From Clostridia bacterium (GTDB lineage Bacteria > Bacillota > DSM-521 > Neomoorellales > Neomoorellaceae), in the NCBI GenBank assembly GCA_030154265.1, contig JASKKH010000001.1:78443-137319 (forward strand): a stretch of DNA of 58,877 nucleotides, given 5' to 3'. The position numbers were made by a program, and so were the translations under genes. The notes below the pieces were generated by a model. The model did no database searches and had not been told where the DNA came from. It saw nothing but the letters and a program-made list of their open reading frames with translations. Each line of letters begins with the position of its first letter. Position 1 is the stretch's first letter. This document shows positions 43,684 to 52,472 of the stretch, piece by piece.

Positions 43684-44760
43684 CTAAGGATTAGTACAAG
43701 TAGATACCAATGATAAATTATATATATTATTTCGCCTTACCTCTAATAAATCAGTTACACCTCTCGCAACCGTATAACCTCTGCGATGATTAAAAGCAGG
43801 ATCTGCTCCATGACCGTGACCTGGCTTTTTATCTTCCTTTTGCTCTTTATTTCCTGGTTTTTTAACAAGATCCTGTTCTCCTTTAATATTTCCACCACTA
43901 ACAGCTACTTTAAGAATAGGCCCTAACTGTTTTTCTTTTTTCAAAAGGTCTTTTTCTTCTTTTAATTGATTAAGCACCTGTTTCCAATCGCAATCAGCAT
44001 TTTTTAATGCTTTAACAATGCTTTTTTCCTTTAAATCATCTACCGTTAATGGAACTCCTTCTGCCAAAGCTTCCAACATAACACTATATTTACCGGCTGA
44101 AAGGCCTAATTCTGTTGCATGCTGGCGTATGTCAGGGGGTACAGTAGCTACTACCACTTCCGCTTTAATCCGGTTTTTATCTAAAACACCCTGAGCCTCT
44201 CTTATTAATTTTTTGCCTAAATCATCAACATCAATATCAGCCAAATTCTTATTTGTATCATCAGCAACTGGAATAACAGTGACCATCATGGCACCTTGGT
44301 CATCCTGTTCGTCAGGCTGGTAATAACCCTGACGCACTGATTCTTGAGCAATAATTTTCACTGCCTTTAGAACCCTCTCATTACATAAGTCCAAGCCTGA
44401 CAATAACTTTTCTCCGTCTTTATTCAAACCTTGGGCACTTATTACCCTATTCCTCTCATCTACAGCAAGCTCAACACTTGGATTAATATCTACATTAACA
44501 TAATAAGCTAGTTGGCCAGGTGCTGTTGAATTGAAGATATGATTAGCCAAGGGTATAGTCAAACACAATAATAAAATGGCGGCTACTGTTACAACCTGCC
44601 AAGTTAGTAACCCTCTTTTTTCTACGGGTAACATAATTTCTTCACCCATTTCAGGCATAACCCCGGCTGGTTTTACAGTACGCCATTCCCCCTCTGGTGT
44701 TAAAACTATAACCCTATCTCCCTCTCTATCCATAACTAATCCTCGTTCAGCTTTAAGCAT
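43684..44760 (-). CDS. rsgI: RsgI-like anti-sigma-I factor
   Basis: The N-terminal 50 residues match the RsgI sigma-binding domain (GLVMDREGDRVIVLTPEGEW). One membrane helix follows near residue 55-75. The external domain starts AYYVNVDINPSVELAVDERNRVISAQGLN, a pattern common in RsgI ectodomains. The C-terminus is basic and glycine-histidine rich (GHGHGAD), without any recognisable carbohydrate-binding module. The start overlaps the sigI stop by eight bases, typical of the pair. The inducing signal is unknown. Confidence 0.88.
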   Translation of the reverse strand: MLKAERGLVMDREGDRVIVLTPEGEWRTVKPAGVMPEMGEEIMLPVEKRGLLTWQVVTVAAILLLCLTIPLANHIFNSTAPGQLAYYVNVDINPSVELAVDERNRVISAQGLNKDGEKLLSGLDLCNERVLKAVKIIAQESVRQGYYQPDEQDDQGAMMVTVIPVADDTNKNLADIDVDDLGKKLIREAQGVLDKNRIKAEVVVATVPPDIRQHATELGLSAGKYSVMLEALAEGVPLTVDDLKEKSIVKALKNADCDWKQVLNQLKEEKDLLKKEKQLGPILKVAVSGGNIKGEQDLVKKPGNKEQKEDKKPGHGHGADPAFNHRRGYTVARGVTDLLEVRRNNIYNLSLVSTCTNP

Positions 44761-45475
44761 CCTGACCCCCCCACTTATACTGTCCTATGTAATCTGTTAA
44801 GTATTCGTAATTACCCATGAGCATAACTGCTATGGCAATGATATATTTACGGTGACGCTCAAGGGTTTTTCGACTAACATCCACTTCTTTTTGTAAGGCT
44901 TTTAAGGGTAAAGCTTTACGTTCTTTAAGAAACTTCTTTAAAAGTGGATTTGCTACTATCACCCTTGCAACTGCTGTGGCTCGGTCACGAGCATCTTGAT
45001 GTTGGGGACTAGCTTTTACTAAGTCTTTCAAAGTTATACCATAAGCTACTAAGTCTTCCTTATACCGCTTAATCTCCTGACTCCGATCCGCAATTTCATC
45101 AACCAAATTGATTTTTTCTTCACCCAATGGATCGGCAGTAACAGCTGTTTCACCTGTTATAGCATCTAACGATAGCGACCCCCTGTGTCGCTTTTCACGA
45201 CGAAAGTAATCAACTAAGCGGCGACGAATAATGGTTTCAGCTAAGGATAAAAAAGTGGCTCCCCCATTGGGCCGGTAACTATCTATGGCCTCATTAAAAG
45301 CCATTAAGCCAACACTGGCTTCGTCATCTTCACCCAAGCGAATAAAATGACCTGTCACCTTAGAAACAACAGATAATATAAAAGGGGTAAAGCGACGAAT
45401 TAATTCCTCCCTAGCCGCGGCATCCCCGCTTTTGGCCTTTTCTAACAGGCGATTGGGGTCTGCTTCAGATCGCAA
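44753..45475 (-). CDS. sigI: RNA polymerase sigma-I factor
   Basis: SigI is a sigma-70 class factor of Firmicutes used in heat shock and, in some Clostridia, in polysaccharide sensing. Region 2 is present (ELIRRFTPFILSVVSKVTG, VGLMAFNEAIDSY), and a C-terminal helix-turn-helix lies in QKEVDVSRKTLERHRKYI. The typical region-3 linker is short. The start is TTG 45475, behind GAGAGGTGAGGG. Its paired anti-sigma gene rsgI follows with overlap, so a membrane signal likely controls it. Confidence 0.9.
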   Translation of the reverse strand: MRSEADPNRLLEKAKSGDAAAREELIRRFTPFILSVVSKVTGHFIRLGEDDEASVGLMAFNEAIDSYRPNGGATFLSLAETIIRRRLVDYFRREKRHRGSLSLDAITGETAVTADPLGEEKINLVDEIADRSQEIKRYKEDLVAYGITLKDLVKASPQHQDARDRATAVARVIVANPLLKKFLKERKALPLKALQKEVDVSRKTLERHRKYIIAIAVMLMGNYEYLTDYIGQYKWGGQDA

Positions 45476-45532
45476 TGACCCTCACCTCTCTGGTATATAT
45501 TTCGTTGGTTTGTAAACATTTTTGACTGGATG

Positions 45533-45757
45533 CTAGCGGCGAAAAAGTAAGTTCAAAATAATGGTAAGAACAATACTAAGTAATATGCTACTGAATATAG
45601 GAAAATAAAAAGTAAAATTTCCTTTTTGAATAAAAATATCCCCTGGTAAACGTCCAAAGGAAAAAAACTTTCCTGCAACTTGTATTAATAAGCCTAGAAT
45701 AACAAGTAGAAGGCCAATTCTCAAAATTATTTTGCCTAAAAAACTCCAGTCACCCAT
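45533..45757 (-). CDS. DUF2905 family small membrane protein
   Basis: The 74 residues hold two transmembrane helices and the family motif FFSFGRLPGDIFIQKGNFTFYFPI. The function is unknown. ATG 45757 follows TAAGGAGGA. It starts ten bases after the ruvB stop, so it is probably co-transcribed with ruvCAB, an arrangement seen in other Firmicutes. Confidence 0.85.
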   Translation of the reverse strand: MGDWSFLGKIILRIGLLLVILGLLIQVAGKFFSFGRLPGDIFIQKGNFTFYFPIFSSILLSIVLTIILNLLFRR

Positions 45758-45767
45758 TTTATCCTCC

Positions 45768-46778
45768 TTAAAATAGTGTTCCTGTCCGTTCTATCTTTAA
45801 ATGTTCGTAGGCACCGGAGGTTGCCACCCGACCCCGAGGTGTACGTTGAATAAAGCCGAGCTGGAGCAAATATGGCTCGTAAACATCCTCAATTGTACCG
45901 GGTTCTTCACTGATAGCCGCTGCCAAAGTATCTAAACCAACTGGGCCGCCATTAAACTTTTTAATAAGTGTTAAAAGCAAGCGCCGATCAGCACTATCTA
46001 ACCCAACCGAGTCAACCTTTAGTAACTCCAATGCTTCTCGAGCCACCTCTTTTGTAATAACACCTTGAGCTCGAACAGCGGCATAATCTCGAACCCTTTT
46101 TAACAATCGATTAGCCACCCGTGGTGTTCCCCGAGACCGGCAGGCTATCTCCTGTGCCCCTTCAGGTTCTATAGATACCTTTAATATAGCTGCTGCCCGT
46201 GAAATAATTCTCTCCAATTCAGCTGTCTTATAAAACTCCATACGCGAATTAATACCAAAGCGATCTCTAAGGGGAGAAGAAACTAGACCTGCCCTGGTAG
46301 TAGCACCAACCAAAGTAAACGGTGGTAAGTCCAAACGAATAGAACGAGCACTGGGGCCCTTACCCAAAATAATATCCAGAGCAAAATCCTCCATTGCCGG
46401 ATATAGAATTTCCTCTACTTGACGGGATAACCTATGTATTTCATCAATAAATAATACATCTCTATGCTGCAAATTAGTCAAAATAGCAGCTAAATCGCCT
46501 GGGCGCTCTAAAGCTGGCCCTGAAGTAATCCTTAACTTGGCTCCTAACTCATTTGCAATAACTCCAGCCATGGTAGTCTTCCCCAAACCAGGTGGACCAT
46601 ATAAGAGAACATGATCTAAAGCCTCTCCTCTTGCACAGGCAGCTTGAATAAAAATGCTTAATGTTTCCTTTACATGTTCTTGCCCAATGTATTCACTTAA
46701 GCGTTGGGGTCTTAAACTGCCCTCAATTTCGTTATCTTCTCTTTTTAAGTCTCCTTCAATCAACCTGTCTTTCGTCAA
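45768..46778 (-). CDS. ruvB: Holliday junction branch migration helicase RuvB
   Basis: RuvB is the AAA motor for Holliday junction migration. Walker A is GPPGLGKTT near residue 62 and Walker B is [10 protein letters not shown] near residue 111. [18 protein letters not shown] is the sensor region, and [19 protein letters not shown] with RTPRGRVAT lies in the winged helix. The length of 336 is normal. The start is TTG, overlapping the ruvA TGA (TTGA), so translation is coupled. Confidence 0.98.
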   Translation of the reverse strand: MTKDRLIEGDLKREDNEIEGSLRPQRLSEYIGQEHVKETLSIFIQAACARGEALDHVLLYGPPGLGKTTMAGVIANELGAKLRITSGPALERPGDLAAILTNLQHRDVLFIDEIHRLSRQVEEILYPAMEDFALDIILGKGPSARSIRLDLPPFTLVGATTRAGLVSSPLRDRFGINSRMEFYKTAELERIISRAAAILKVSIEPEGAQEIACRSRGTPRVANRLLKRVRDYAAVRAQGVITKEVAREALELLKVDSVGLDSADRRLLLTLIKKFNGGPVGLDTLAAAISEEPGTIEDVYEPYLLQLGFIQRTPRGRVATSGAYEHLKIERTGTLF

Positions 46779-47392
46779 TTAATACCCTCCCCCTGGCCTA
46801 AAACCTTAAGAACTGCCTGGAGGACATTTTCTGTTGTAGCCCCGGGCCCTAGTTCACTTCTAACCGTATAAACCACAGGTCCTATTTCTTCTTTACTGTA
46901 ACCCAAAGATAAAAGAGCTAAGAGGACTTCATCATTGCCACTTTCTTCAGACCCTGTTGTTCCTGCATTTGCTACAGACTTAACCGGGAGTCCCGACTTG
47001 GCTAAAGTATCCTTAAGTTCCAACAATAGCCTTTTGGCCTTCTTGACCCCTATACCAGGTAAAGCAGTAAGAAAACTAACATCTTCATTGGTAATAGCCT
47101 GGCATAATTGCTGAGGATCAGCTGAAGATAAAATTTGTATGGCACCCCTGGGACCAACACCACTTACTCCTAATAAAAGAGTGAAAAGCTTTAAACTGTC
47201 TTGTTGCAAAAAACCATATAGTTCCAGGGCGTCTTCTTTTACAACAAGATGAGTATAAATGGTAATTTCTGTCCCTGGGTCAGGCCAGGCGTAATTTGAT
47301 GGTGTACGTATTAACCAACCAATACCACCGGTTTCTAATAAAACCCCTTCGGGAACAACTTGACAGAGCTTGCCACGTAAAAAGCCAATCAC
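46775..47392 (-). CDS. ruvA: Holliday junction branch migration protein RuvA
   Basis: RuvA binds the four-way junction and loads RuvB. The OB domain starts [12 protein letters not shown], two helix-hairpin-helix motifs are near residues 70-130 ([36 protein letters not shown]), and the flexible third domain ends with [11 protein letters not shown]. The best start is GTG 47392, whose GTGA overlaps the ruvC stop. That leaves 205 residues, the normal size, and a longer frame to 47446 is not used. Confidence 0.95.
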   Translation of the reverse strand: MIGFLRGKLCQVVPEGVLLETGGIGWLIRTPSNYAWPDPGTEITIYTHLVVKEDALELYGFLQQDSLKLFTLLLGVSGVGPRGAIQILSSADPQQLCQAITNEDVSFLTALPGIGVKKAKRLLLELKDTLAKSGLPVKSVANAGTTGSEESGNDEVLLALLSLGYSKEEIGPVVYTVRSELGPGATTENVLQAVLKVLGQGEGIN

Positions 47393-47892
47393 CAGTTTTT
47401 CGCCTCCTGTTCCTTCTCTTTCCAGGAAGCAAAAGACGCATGGCAAAGGCCTATTGCCAAAGCGTCAGCAACATCATCCGGTTTAGGTATAGTTTCCAGG
47501 TTTAACAATACCTTAACCATACGTTGGATTTGGTCTTTAGGAGCTCGACCAAACCCGGTAACAGCCTGTTTTACTTCCAAAGGTGTATACTCTGCTATTG
47601 GAAGACCGCTATGAGCCGCTGCCAGGAGAATAACTCCCCTTGCTTGCCCTACTGATAATGCTGTACGAGTATTTTTATTAAAGAAAAGCTCTTCAACAGC
47701 TATAGTATCAGGTTGATGTTTCTTAATTAAATCCTTTATTTTATCATAAATAGTCACCAAGCGTAGACTAGCTTTATCTTTTGCTTTAGTACGAATACAA
47801 CCATAATCTATCGCTTGAGGGCGACCGGAAGTTACCTGCACCAAACCATAACCAACAATGGCTGTGCCAGGATCAATACCCAAAATTAACAT
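47389..47892 (-). CDS. ruvC: Holliday junction endonuclease RuvC
   Basis: RuvC cuts Holliday junctions at symmetrical sites. The first catalytic aspartate is in MLILGIDPGTAIVGYGL, the second acidic residue is in TIAVEELFFNKN, and the C-terminal acids are in KPDDVADALAIGLCH. The start at ATG 47892 with TCAGGAGGG gives 167 residues, the normal size. A longer frame adds an unrelated 24-residue piece. It is the first of ruvC-ruvA-ruvB. Confidence 0.96.
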   Translation of the reverse strand: MLILGIDPGTAIVGYGLVQVTSGRPQAIDYGCIRTKAKDKASLRLVTIYDKIKDLIKKHQPDTIAVEELFFNKNTRTALSVGQARGVILLAAAHSGLPIAEYTPLEVKQAVTGFGRAPKDQIQRMVKVLLNLETIPKPDDVADALAIGLCHASFASWKEKEQEAKNW

Positions 47893-48043
47893 TCCTTTCC
47901 CTCCTGAACACATATTTCGACGTATGGAATAACAGTTCCTTTTTTTGACCAAAAAAGAAGACATGCAGCTTGCAATTCTTTATGGATTAAGTTTTTGGGG
48001 AAACAAAAAATCAGATGTTTAGTAACAAAAATTTCTACAAAAA

Positions 48044-48071
48044 AGGGGCTATCCCAAATGGGACAGCCCCT
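48044..48071. terminator. Terminator after bofC
   Basis: AGGGGCTATCCC and GGGACAGCCCCT form a 12-bp stem with one mismatch and a four-base AAAT loop. The minus-strand side is followed by TTTTTTGTAG, so it ends bofC. A similar partial GGGGCTATCCC appears near 57259. Confidence 0.75.
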
Positions 48072-48103
48072 CAGCCTAGCTTAGAAAAAATCAAGGCTCT
48101 TTT

Positions 48104-48598
48104 CTACTTATATTCATCTAAACTATCTAGTGCTTCTAACAATTCATTTTCAGAATTAAATTCAGCTTGACCATTCTTTATTCTATTTTGCCAGTCAACA
48201 GGTAGAGAATCTATTTTATAATCAGTTACTGTTAAAAGTTTCCCTTGACTACCATTTGGACCCTCATAAATAACTATATATCCATCCTTTACAGCTAAGT
48301 GTCTTTTGGAAGTATTCTCTTGACTTTTACTTTTTTCGACTTCGTCTTGATTTATGGTTTTATCATTATGTTCCTTTTTTAGTTCTTTTTTAGCCGGTAC
48401 AGGCAAAGCCTCATCTTTACCAAATAAACTTTCTAGTTGATTTTCTATATAAGACTTAGAGGGCCATAAATGTAAATCTCTAAGAATAGTTTTTTCCTCA
48501 TATAACATTAATTTTGAACCATGGTAGGCTAATAAACTCGCTGCAATAAAAATAAATAATCCTATTATAGTTAATATTTTTCGGCCAACAATGTTCAA
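48104..48598 (-). CDS. bofC: BofC C-terminal domain protein
   Basis: In B. subtilis BofC restrains SpoIVB protease in the forespore during sigma-K activation. This 164-residue protein has an N-terminal membrane anchor (about residues 8-25) and a central acidic, lysine-rich linker. Its C-terminal domain reads HLAVKDGYIVIYEGPNGSQG, then SLPVDWQNRIKNG and SENELLEALDSL, matching the BofC C-terminal fold. The location next to ruvC/yebC is also that of bofC in Bacillus. The identification rests on both pattern and synteny. Confidence 0.75.
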   Translation of the reverse strand: MNIVGRKILTIIGLFIFIAASLLAYHGSKLMLYEEKTILRDLHLWPSKSYIENQLESLFGKDEALPVPAKKELKKEHNDKTINQDEVEKSKSQENTSKRHLAVKDGYIVIYEGPNGSQGKLLTVTDYKIDSLPVDWQNRIKNGQAEFNSENELLEALDSLDEYK

Positions 48599-48673
48599 AA
48601 GGTGGCACCTCCTTATAATGCTTAGGATTTACCACCTTCTATTATTTACCAATAAAAAATTAAATATACTTTT

Positions 48674-49432
48674 TTATATCTCAACTTGTTCCATTATTTC
48701 CGAAGGAATATCAACATTTGTATATACTGCCTGAACATCATCATTATCTTCTAATTTATCAATTAAACGTAAAACCTTGGCAGCTGTTTCCGGGTCTTCA
48801 ATTTTTACTTTGGTTTGAGGCACCATTTCAACCTCAGCACTTGCAATTTCTACACCACTTTCCTGTAGTGCATTTTTAACTTGTTCCAACTTATCTGGTG
48901 CTGTGTTAATCTGTAAGACCTCAGAATCGCTGTCATCAATGTCTTCAGCACCAGCCTCAATTGCCTGAAGGGTAATTTCTTCTCGAGCCTCACCCTCAGG
49001 AACTTCAACTATAATTACCCCTTTAGGGTCAAACATCCAGGCTACACAACCACTTTCACCCAAATTGCCACCACCGCGAGAAAAAATGTACCTAATTTCA
49101 GATGCTGTGCGGTTACGGTTATCAGTCGCAATATTTAATAGCATGGCTACCCCTTCAGGACCATACCCCTCATAGGTCATTTCTTCATAAGATGCACCTT
49201 CTAATTCTCCAGTACCACGCATTATAGCTCTTTTAATATTTTCATTGGGCATATTGGCATCCTTGGCCTTAGCTATAGCAGCCTTTAAACGCATATTACT
49301 CTCAGGATCACCACCACCCATACGAGCAGCAATGATAATCTCTTTAGCAATTTTGGTAAAAAGACGACCGCGTTTTTCATCAACTTTTGCTTTACGATGT
49401 TTTATATTTGCCCACTTAGAATGTCCGGCCAT
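48674..49432 (-). CDS. yebC: YebC/PmpR family translation or transcription regulator
   Basis: The 252-residue protein begins with AGHSKWANIKHRKAKVDEKR, the invariant start of the family, and has YEGYGPEGVAMLLNIATDNRNRT and GGNLGESGCVAWMFD. Family members bind DNA or help ribosomes at polyproline stretches. ATG 49432 has GAGAGGGGC upstream. It lies upstream of the bofC-ruvCAB set, the conserved Firmicutes order. Confidence 0.96.
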   Translation of the reverse strand: MAGHSKWANIKHRKAKVDEKRGRLFTKIAKEIIIAARMGGGDPESNMRLKAAIAKAKDANMPNENIKRAIMRGTGELEGASYEEMTYEGYGPEGVAMLLNIATDNRNRTASEIRYIFSRGGGNLGESGCVAWMFDPKGVIIVEVPEGEAREEITLQAIEAGAEDIDDSDSEVLQINTAPDKLEQVKNALQESGVEIASAEVEMVPQTKVKIEDPETAAKVLRLIDKLEDNDDVQAVYTNVDIPSEIMEQVEI

Positions 49433-49814
49433 CGTTTTGCCCCTCTCTCTTAATTCTTTTTATATGACTAAGAGATTCTACCATATATAAATATCTTTTA
49501 TCAACAATTTCCCAACTCTCAACTAAAACCCACCTACCCTTTTGGGGATTTAACAACTTTTTCAGGTTGATTGCAAATTTTACCTTGGAACATAACCCGC
49601 ACATTATGTTAACCTGGAACGAAATATATAATAGATTTGTCATAAACATATCCTGAAATTAATGTATTTATCGGAAATTCCTGCATTTTTCGCTTGATAT
49701 AGGTAGGTTTAAAAATTCCATATTTAAATATTTTAATACTTGTTTAAAGGAGGTGACCTTTCTCAATAGGGTCAATTAAACATTAATGATTTAATATAAA
49801 GGAGGATTATTATA
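49433..49814. other. Intergenic region between yebC and the CAP-domain gene
   Basis: The region has divergent promoters for yebC and the CAP gene. At 49747-49762 it holds AAAGGAGGTGACCTTT, a perfect ribosome-site complement that folds on itself (AAAGG/CCTTT) and is followed by no start codon. No other RNA, repeat or gene is visible. Confidence 0.45.
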
Positions 49815-50504
49815 TTGAAGAAAAAATGGTTTAATATACTAGCAGCAACAATAATAGCTGCTTCTTCCCTTACCTTTATACCAACTAAACAAGCATCTGC
49901 TTATACTTATACTTACATTTATAAATACCAGCAAAATACTCAAAATCAATATTTCTCACCTTTTTACAGATGGTGGCAATTACGTTTCATAACATCACCC
50001 GAACCGAAACTAACACCAACACCTGAAAAAACAAAACCGACTCCAGAACCTGCTCCACAACCGGAACCAAAACCAACCCCTGAACCTGCGCCACCAGCTG
50101 ATAATAATGTTTATCAGCTAAGCAAATTTGAACAAAGGGTTGTTGACTTGGTCAACGATAAACGTTCCGAGGCCGGGCTCAAACCTTTAAAAGTAGACTT
50201 GGAACTGGCCAAAGTAGCTAGAATCAAAGCTGAAGATATGCGTGATAATAATTACTTTAGCCATACTTCACCTAACTATGGTTCTTTTGCTCAGATGTTG
50301 TCCAAATTCGGCATCCAGTACCGTACTGCCGGCGAGAATATAGCCGCCGGACAAAGAACTCCTGAAGCCGTAGTAGCTGCTTGGATGGGTAGTGAGGGCC
50401 ATCGTAAAAATATTTTAAACCCTAACTTTAATTTTATAGGTGTAGGCTATGCTAAAGGTGGTAGTTACCAAAACTACTGGGTTCAAGAATTTGTAGGAAG
50501 GTAA
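49815..50504 (+). CDS. Secreted CAP (SCP/YkwD-type) domain protein
   Basis: The first 29 residues form a signal peptide (KKKWFNILAATIIAASS, cleaved near QASA). A proline-rich linker with repeated TPEPAP units spans about residues 60-97. The CAP domain at about residues 105-229 has FEQRVVDLVNDKRSEAGL, HTSPNYGSFAQML, AGENIAAG and WMGSEGHRKNIL. YkwD-type proteins of sporeformers are often spore-associated. Start TTG 49815 has AAAGGAGG nine bases upstream. The activity is unknown. Confidence 0.88.
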   Translation: MKKKWFNILAATIIAASSLTFIPTKQASAYTYTYIYKYQQNTQNQYFSPFYRWWQLRFITSPEPKLTPTPEKTKPTPEPAPQPEPKPTPEPAPPADNNVYQLSKFEQRVVDLVNDKRSEAGLKPLKVDLELAKVARIKAEDMRDNNYFSHTSPNYGSFAQMLSKFGIQYRTAGENIAAGQRTPEAVVAAWMGSEGHRKNILNPNFNFIGVGYAKGGSYQNYWVQEFVGR

Positions 50505-50673
50505 GCAACTTTAAATTAAGGAAGAACTTGATGATTCTCCCTTCTCCCTTTAAACTATAAAATAACGGGCTATACGCCCGTTTTAAAATTTGGTTCCTAT
50601 TCTACGAGATAACTCATATCTTTTTAGTAAATAATTCGAATATTTTCCCTTAATTTAAGGTAATGCCTTTTTG

Positions 50674-51105
50674 TTAATAATTTTTGTTTGAAAGAGGTTC
50701 TCTTCTTTTTTCTGCTCTTTTGATAATTGTTTCTTGTTTCACAATATAACGTTCATGATGTCCCTTACTAATTTGTCCAATTTCATCATATGCAGTAATC
50801 TCGAATACTAAACGATTTTCATCCACTTCCACCAAATCTGCTTTTACTGTTACGCTCATTCCCTGATATGTGGGTTCTTGATGAGTGACTTTTAATGTTT
50901 TACCAATAGTTATAAAACCTTCAGGCAAAATAGGATCAACTGCTTTAACAGCAGCTTCAATCATCAAAGCTGCTAAAGATGGAGTAGCGAGGAGTGTTTT
51001 CAAAGCACCACTTCCATAATTTAAAGCAGTATCCTCACGAGATATAGTTTTTTGAACAGATCCTGACAGGCCTACCTTTAATTTTGGTATCAACAAGGCA
51101 CTCAC
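50674..51105 (-). CDS. Thioesterase family protein (FlK-like hot-dog fold)
   Basis: This 143-residue protein matches the fluoroacetyl-CoA thioesterase-like subgroup of hot-dog enzymes, with TPSLAALMIEAAVKAV, EGFITIGKTLKVTHQEPT and GMSVTVKADLVEVDENRLVFEI. The actual acyl-CoA substrate is unknown; small acyl-CoAs are typical. It stands alone, between the CAP gene and bioB, with a GGGTGAG site before ATG 51105. Confidence 0.82.
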   Translation of the reverse strand: MSALLIPKLKVGLSGSVQKTISREDTALNYGSGALKTLLATPSLAALMIEAAVKAVDPILPEGFITIGKTLKVTHQEPTYQGMSVTVKADLVEVDENRLVFEITAYDEIGQISKGHHERYIVKQETIIKRAEKRREPLSNKNY

Positions 51106-51487
51106 CCCTTAAGTTAAATTTAAATATCTACATTTTTATATTATCATATATTTTTCTGTATTTAAAGAAAAATATATATTATAAAACTATACTAAACATA
51201 ATTAAATTACAGGAAATTTAATCCGCTTATAATTCACTAAAGCATATATGGGAGACTGGCTCTAATACATTTTTTTATTGTATACATCTGTTCTTAGTAC
51301 AAATGTGAAGTTCCCCCTGGGGCTTTTCCGAGGCATTGAAAGGAGAACAGTATAACAGAATAAAAGAAATTTAAAGTGTGGGGTAGATAAGTTGAGGGAC
51401 AGCGGTTATTGAGGGAATAAATGTAAACCCCCTCCCACTATTTTAAAGTAGTGAGGGGGTATTTTTAATTTAAGGAAGTGAAGATAT
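51106..51487. other. Intergenic region between the thioesterase and bioB
   Basis: It holds the thioesterase upstream region and, at its right end, the bioB terminator hairpin (51427-51466). An inverted CCCC/GGGG pair near 51315 is weak. I see no gene, tRNA or known riboswitch. Confidence 0.45.
51427..51466. terminator. Terminator after bioB
   Basis: The arms ACCCCCTCCCACTA and TAGTGAGGGGGT give a stem of about 12 bp around an eight-base AT-rich loop. TATTTTT follows on the plus strand and GTTTACATTTATT follows on the minus strand. It ends the bio operon on the minus strand. Confidence 0.75.
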
Positions 51488-52450
51488 CTAAACTTCTAAA
51501 CCCTCTTCTTTAATCATTTGAATATCTTCAGAAATTTTATTTCCTACCGTAGTTAAGTAATTACCTACTAAAGCCGCATTAACACCTGCTTTAAGACCTT
51601 GTCTTTGCAACTCTCCCAAAGCACTACGTCCCCCAGCATAGCGAATAAAGCTATCTGGGATGATAAAGCGGAAAACAGCCATGGTTTTAAGTATTTCTTG
51701 GGGTTCAAGGGGTTTTAAGTTCTCCAATGGAGTACCTTTAATGGGATTAAGAATATTAATGGGGATAGATTTTACCCCTAGCTCTTTTATTTCAAAAGCC
51801 ATATTAATCCTATCTTCAAAACTTTCACCCATACCTATAATTCCACCACAGCATATGTCAAGACCTGCTCTAAGAACATTCTTTATAGTATCTATCCGTT
51901 CCTGATAAGTGTGGGTAGTACATATCTTTGGGAAATAATCCCGACTTGTTTCTACATTGTGATGGTACATAGTTACGCCTACTTCTTTAAGCTGTAAAGC
52001 CTGCTCATAACTGATAATCCCCAACGAAGCACATAACTTAAGATTTGTTTCCTTCCTTAAAACTTTATAAATAGTTAATACTTTTTCCCAGTCTTTTTGT
52101 AATATACCTTTACCACTAGTAACCAGAGAAAAACGATGGGCTCCACTAGCCTCGTTTTCTTTAGCTAATTTCAATGCTTTTTCTACATCTACCAAAGGGT
52201 ATACTTCTACACCCGTTGAATAGTGGGCAGACTGAGCACAAAACTTACAGTTTTCAGAACATTTACCTGATTTGGCATTCATAATAGTACATAAATCAAC
52301 TTTATTACCTGTAAACTTCTCACGAATTCTATTAGCTGCCCCAAAGAGTTCTTCCAGGTCCTCGGTTTGATATAATTCTATTGCTTCTGAAAAAGTTATC
52401 TCTTTTCCAGCCATTACTTTGTCTTCTAATTTTTTTATGAGATGGGACAC
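51488..52450 (-). CDS. bioB: Biotin synthase
   Basis: BioB inserts sulfur into dethiobiotin using radical SAM chemistry. The radical SAM cysteine motif is in GKCSENCKFCAQSAHYS near residues 63-75, and YHHNVETSRDYF and GGIIGMGES follow as usual. RYAGGRSALG holds the arginine that supports the second, [2Fe-2S], cluster. The length of 320 is normal. ATG 52450 follows AAAGGAGC. It is the last gene of the minus-strand bio operon. Confidence 0.98.
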   Translation of the reverse strand: MSHLIKKLEDKVMAGKEITFSEAIELYQTEDLEELFGAANRIREKFTGNKVDLCTIMNAKSGKCSENCKFCAQSAHYSTGVEVYPLVDVEKALKLAKENEASGAHRFSLVTSGKGILQKDWEKVLTIYKVLRKETNLKLCASLGIISYEQALQLKEVGVTMYHHNVETSRDYFPKICTTHTYQERIDTIKNVLRAGLDICCGGIIGMGESFEDRINMAFEIKELGVKSIPINILNPIKGTPLENLKPLEPQEILKTMAVFRFIIPDSFIRYAGGRSALGELQRQGLKAGVNAALVGNYLTTVGNKISEDIQMIKEEGLEV

Positions 52451-52472
52451 AAAAAGCAGCTCCTTTCCCGAA

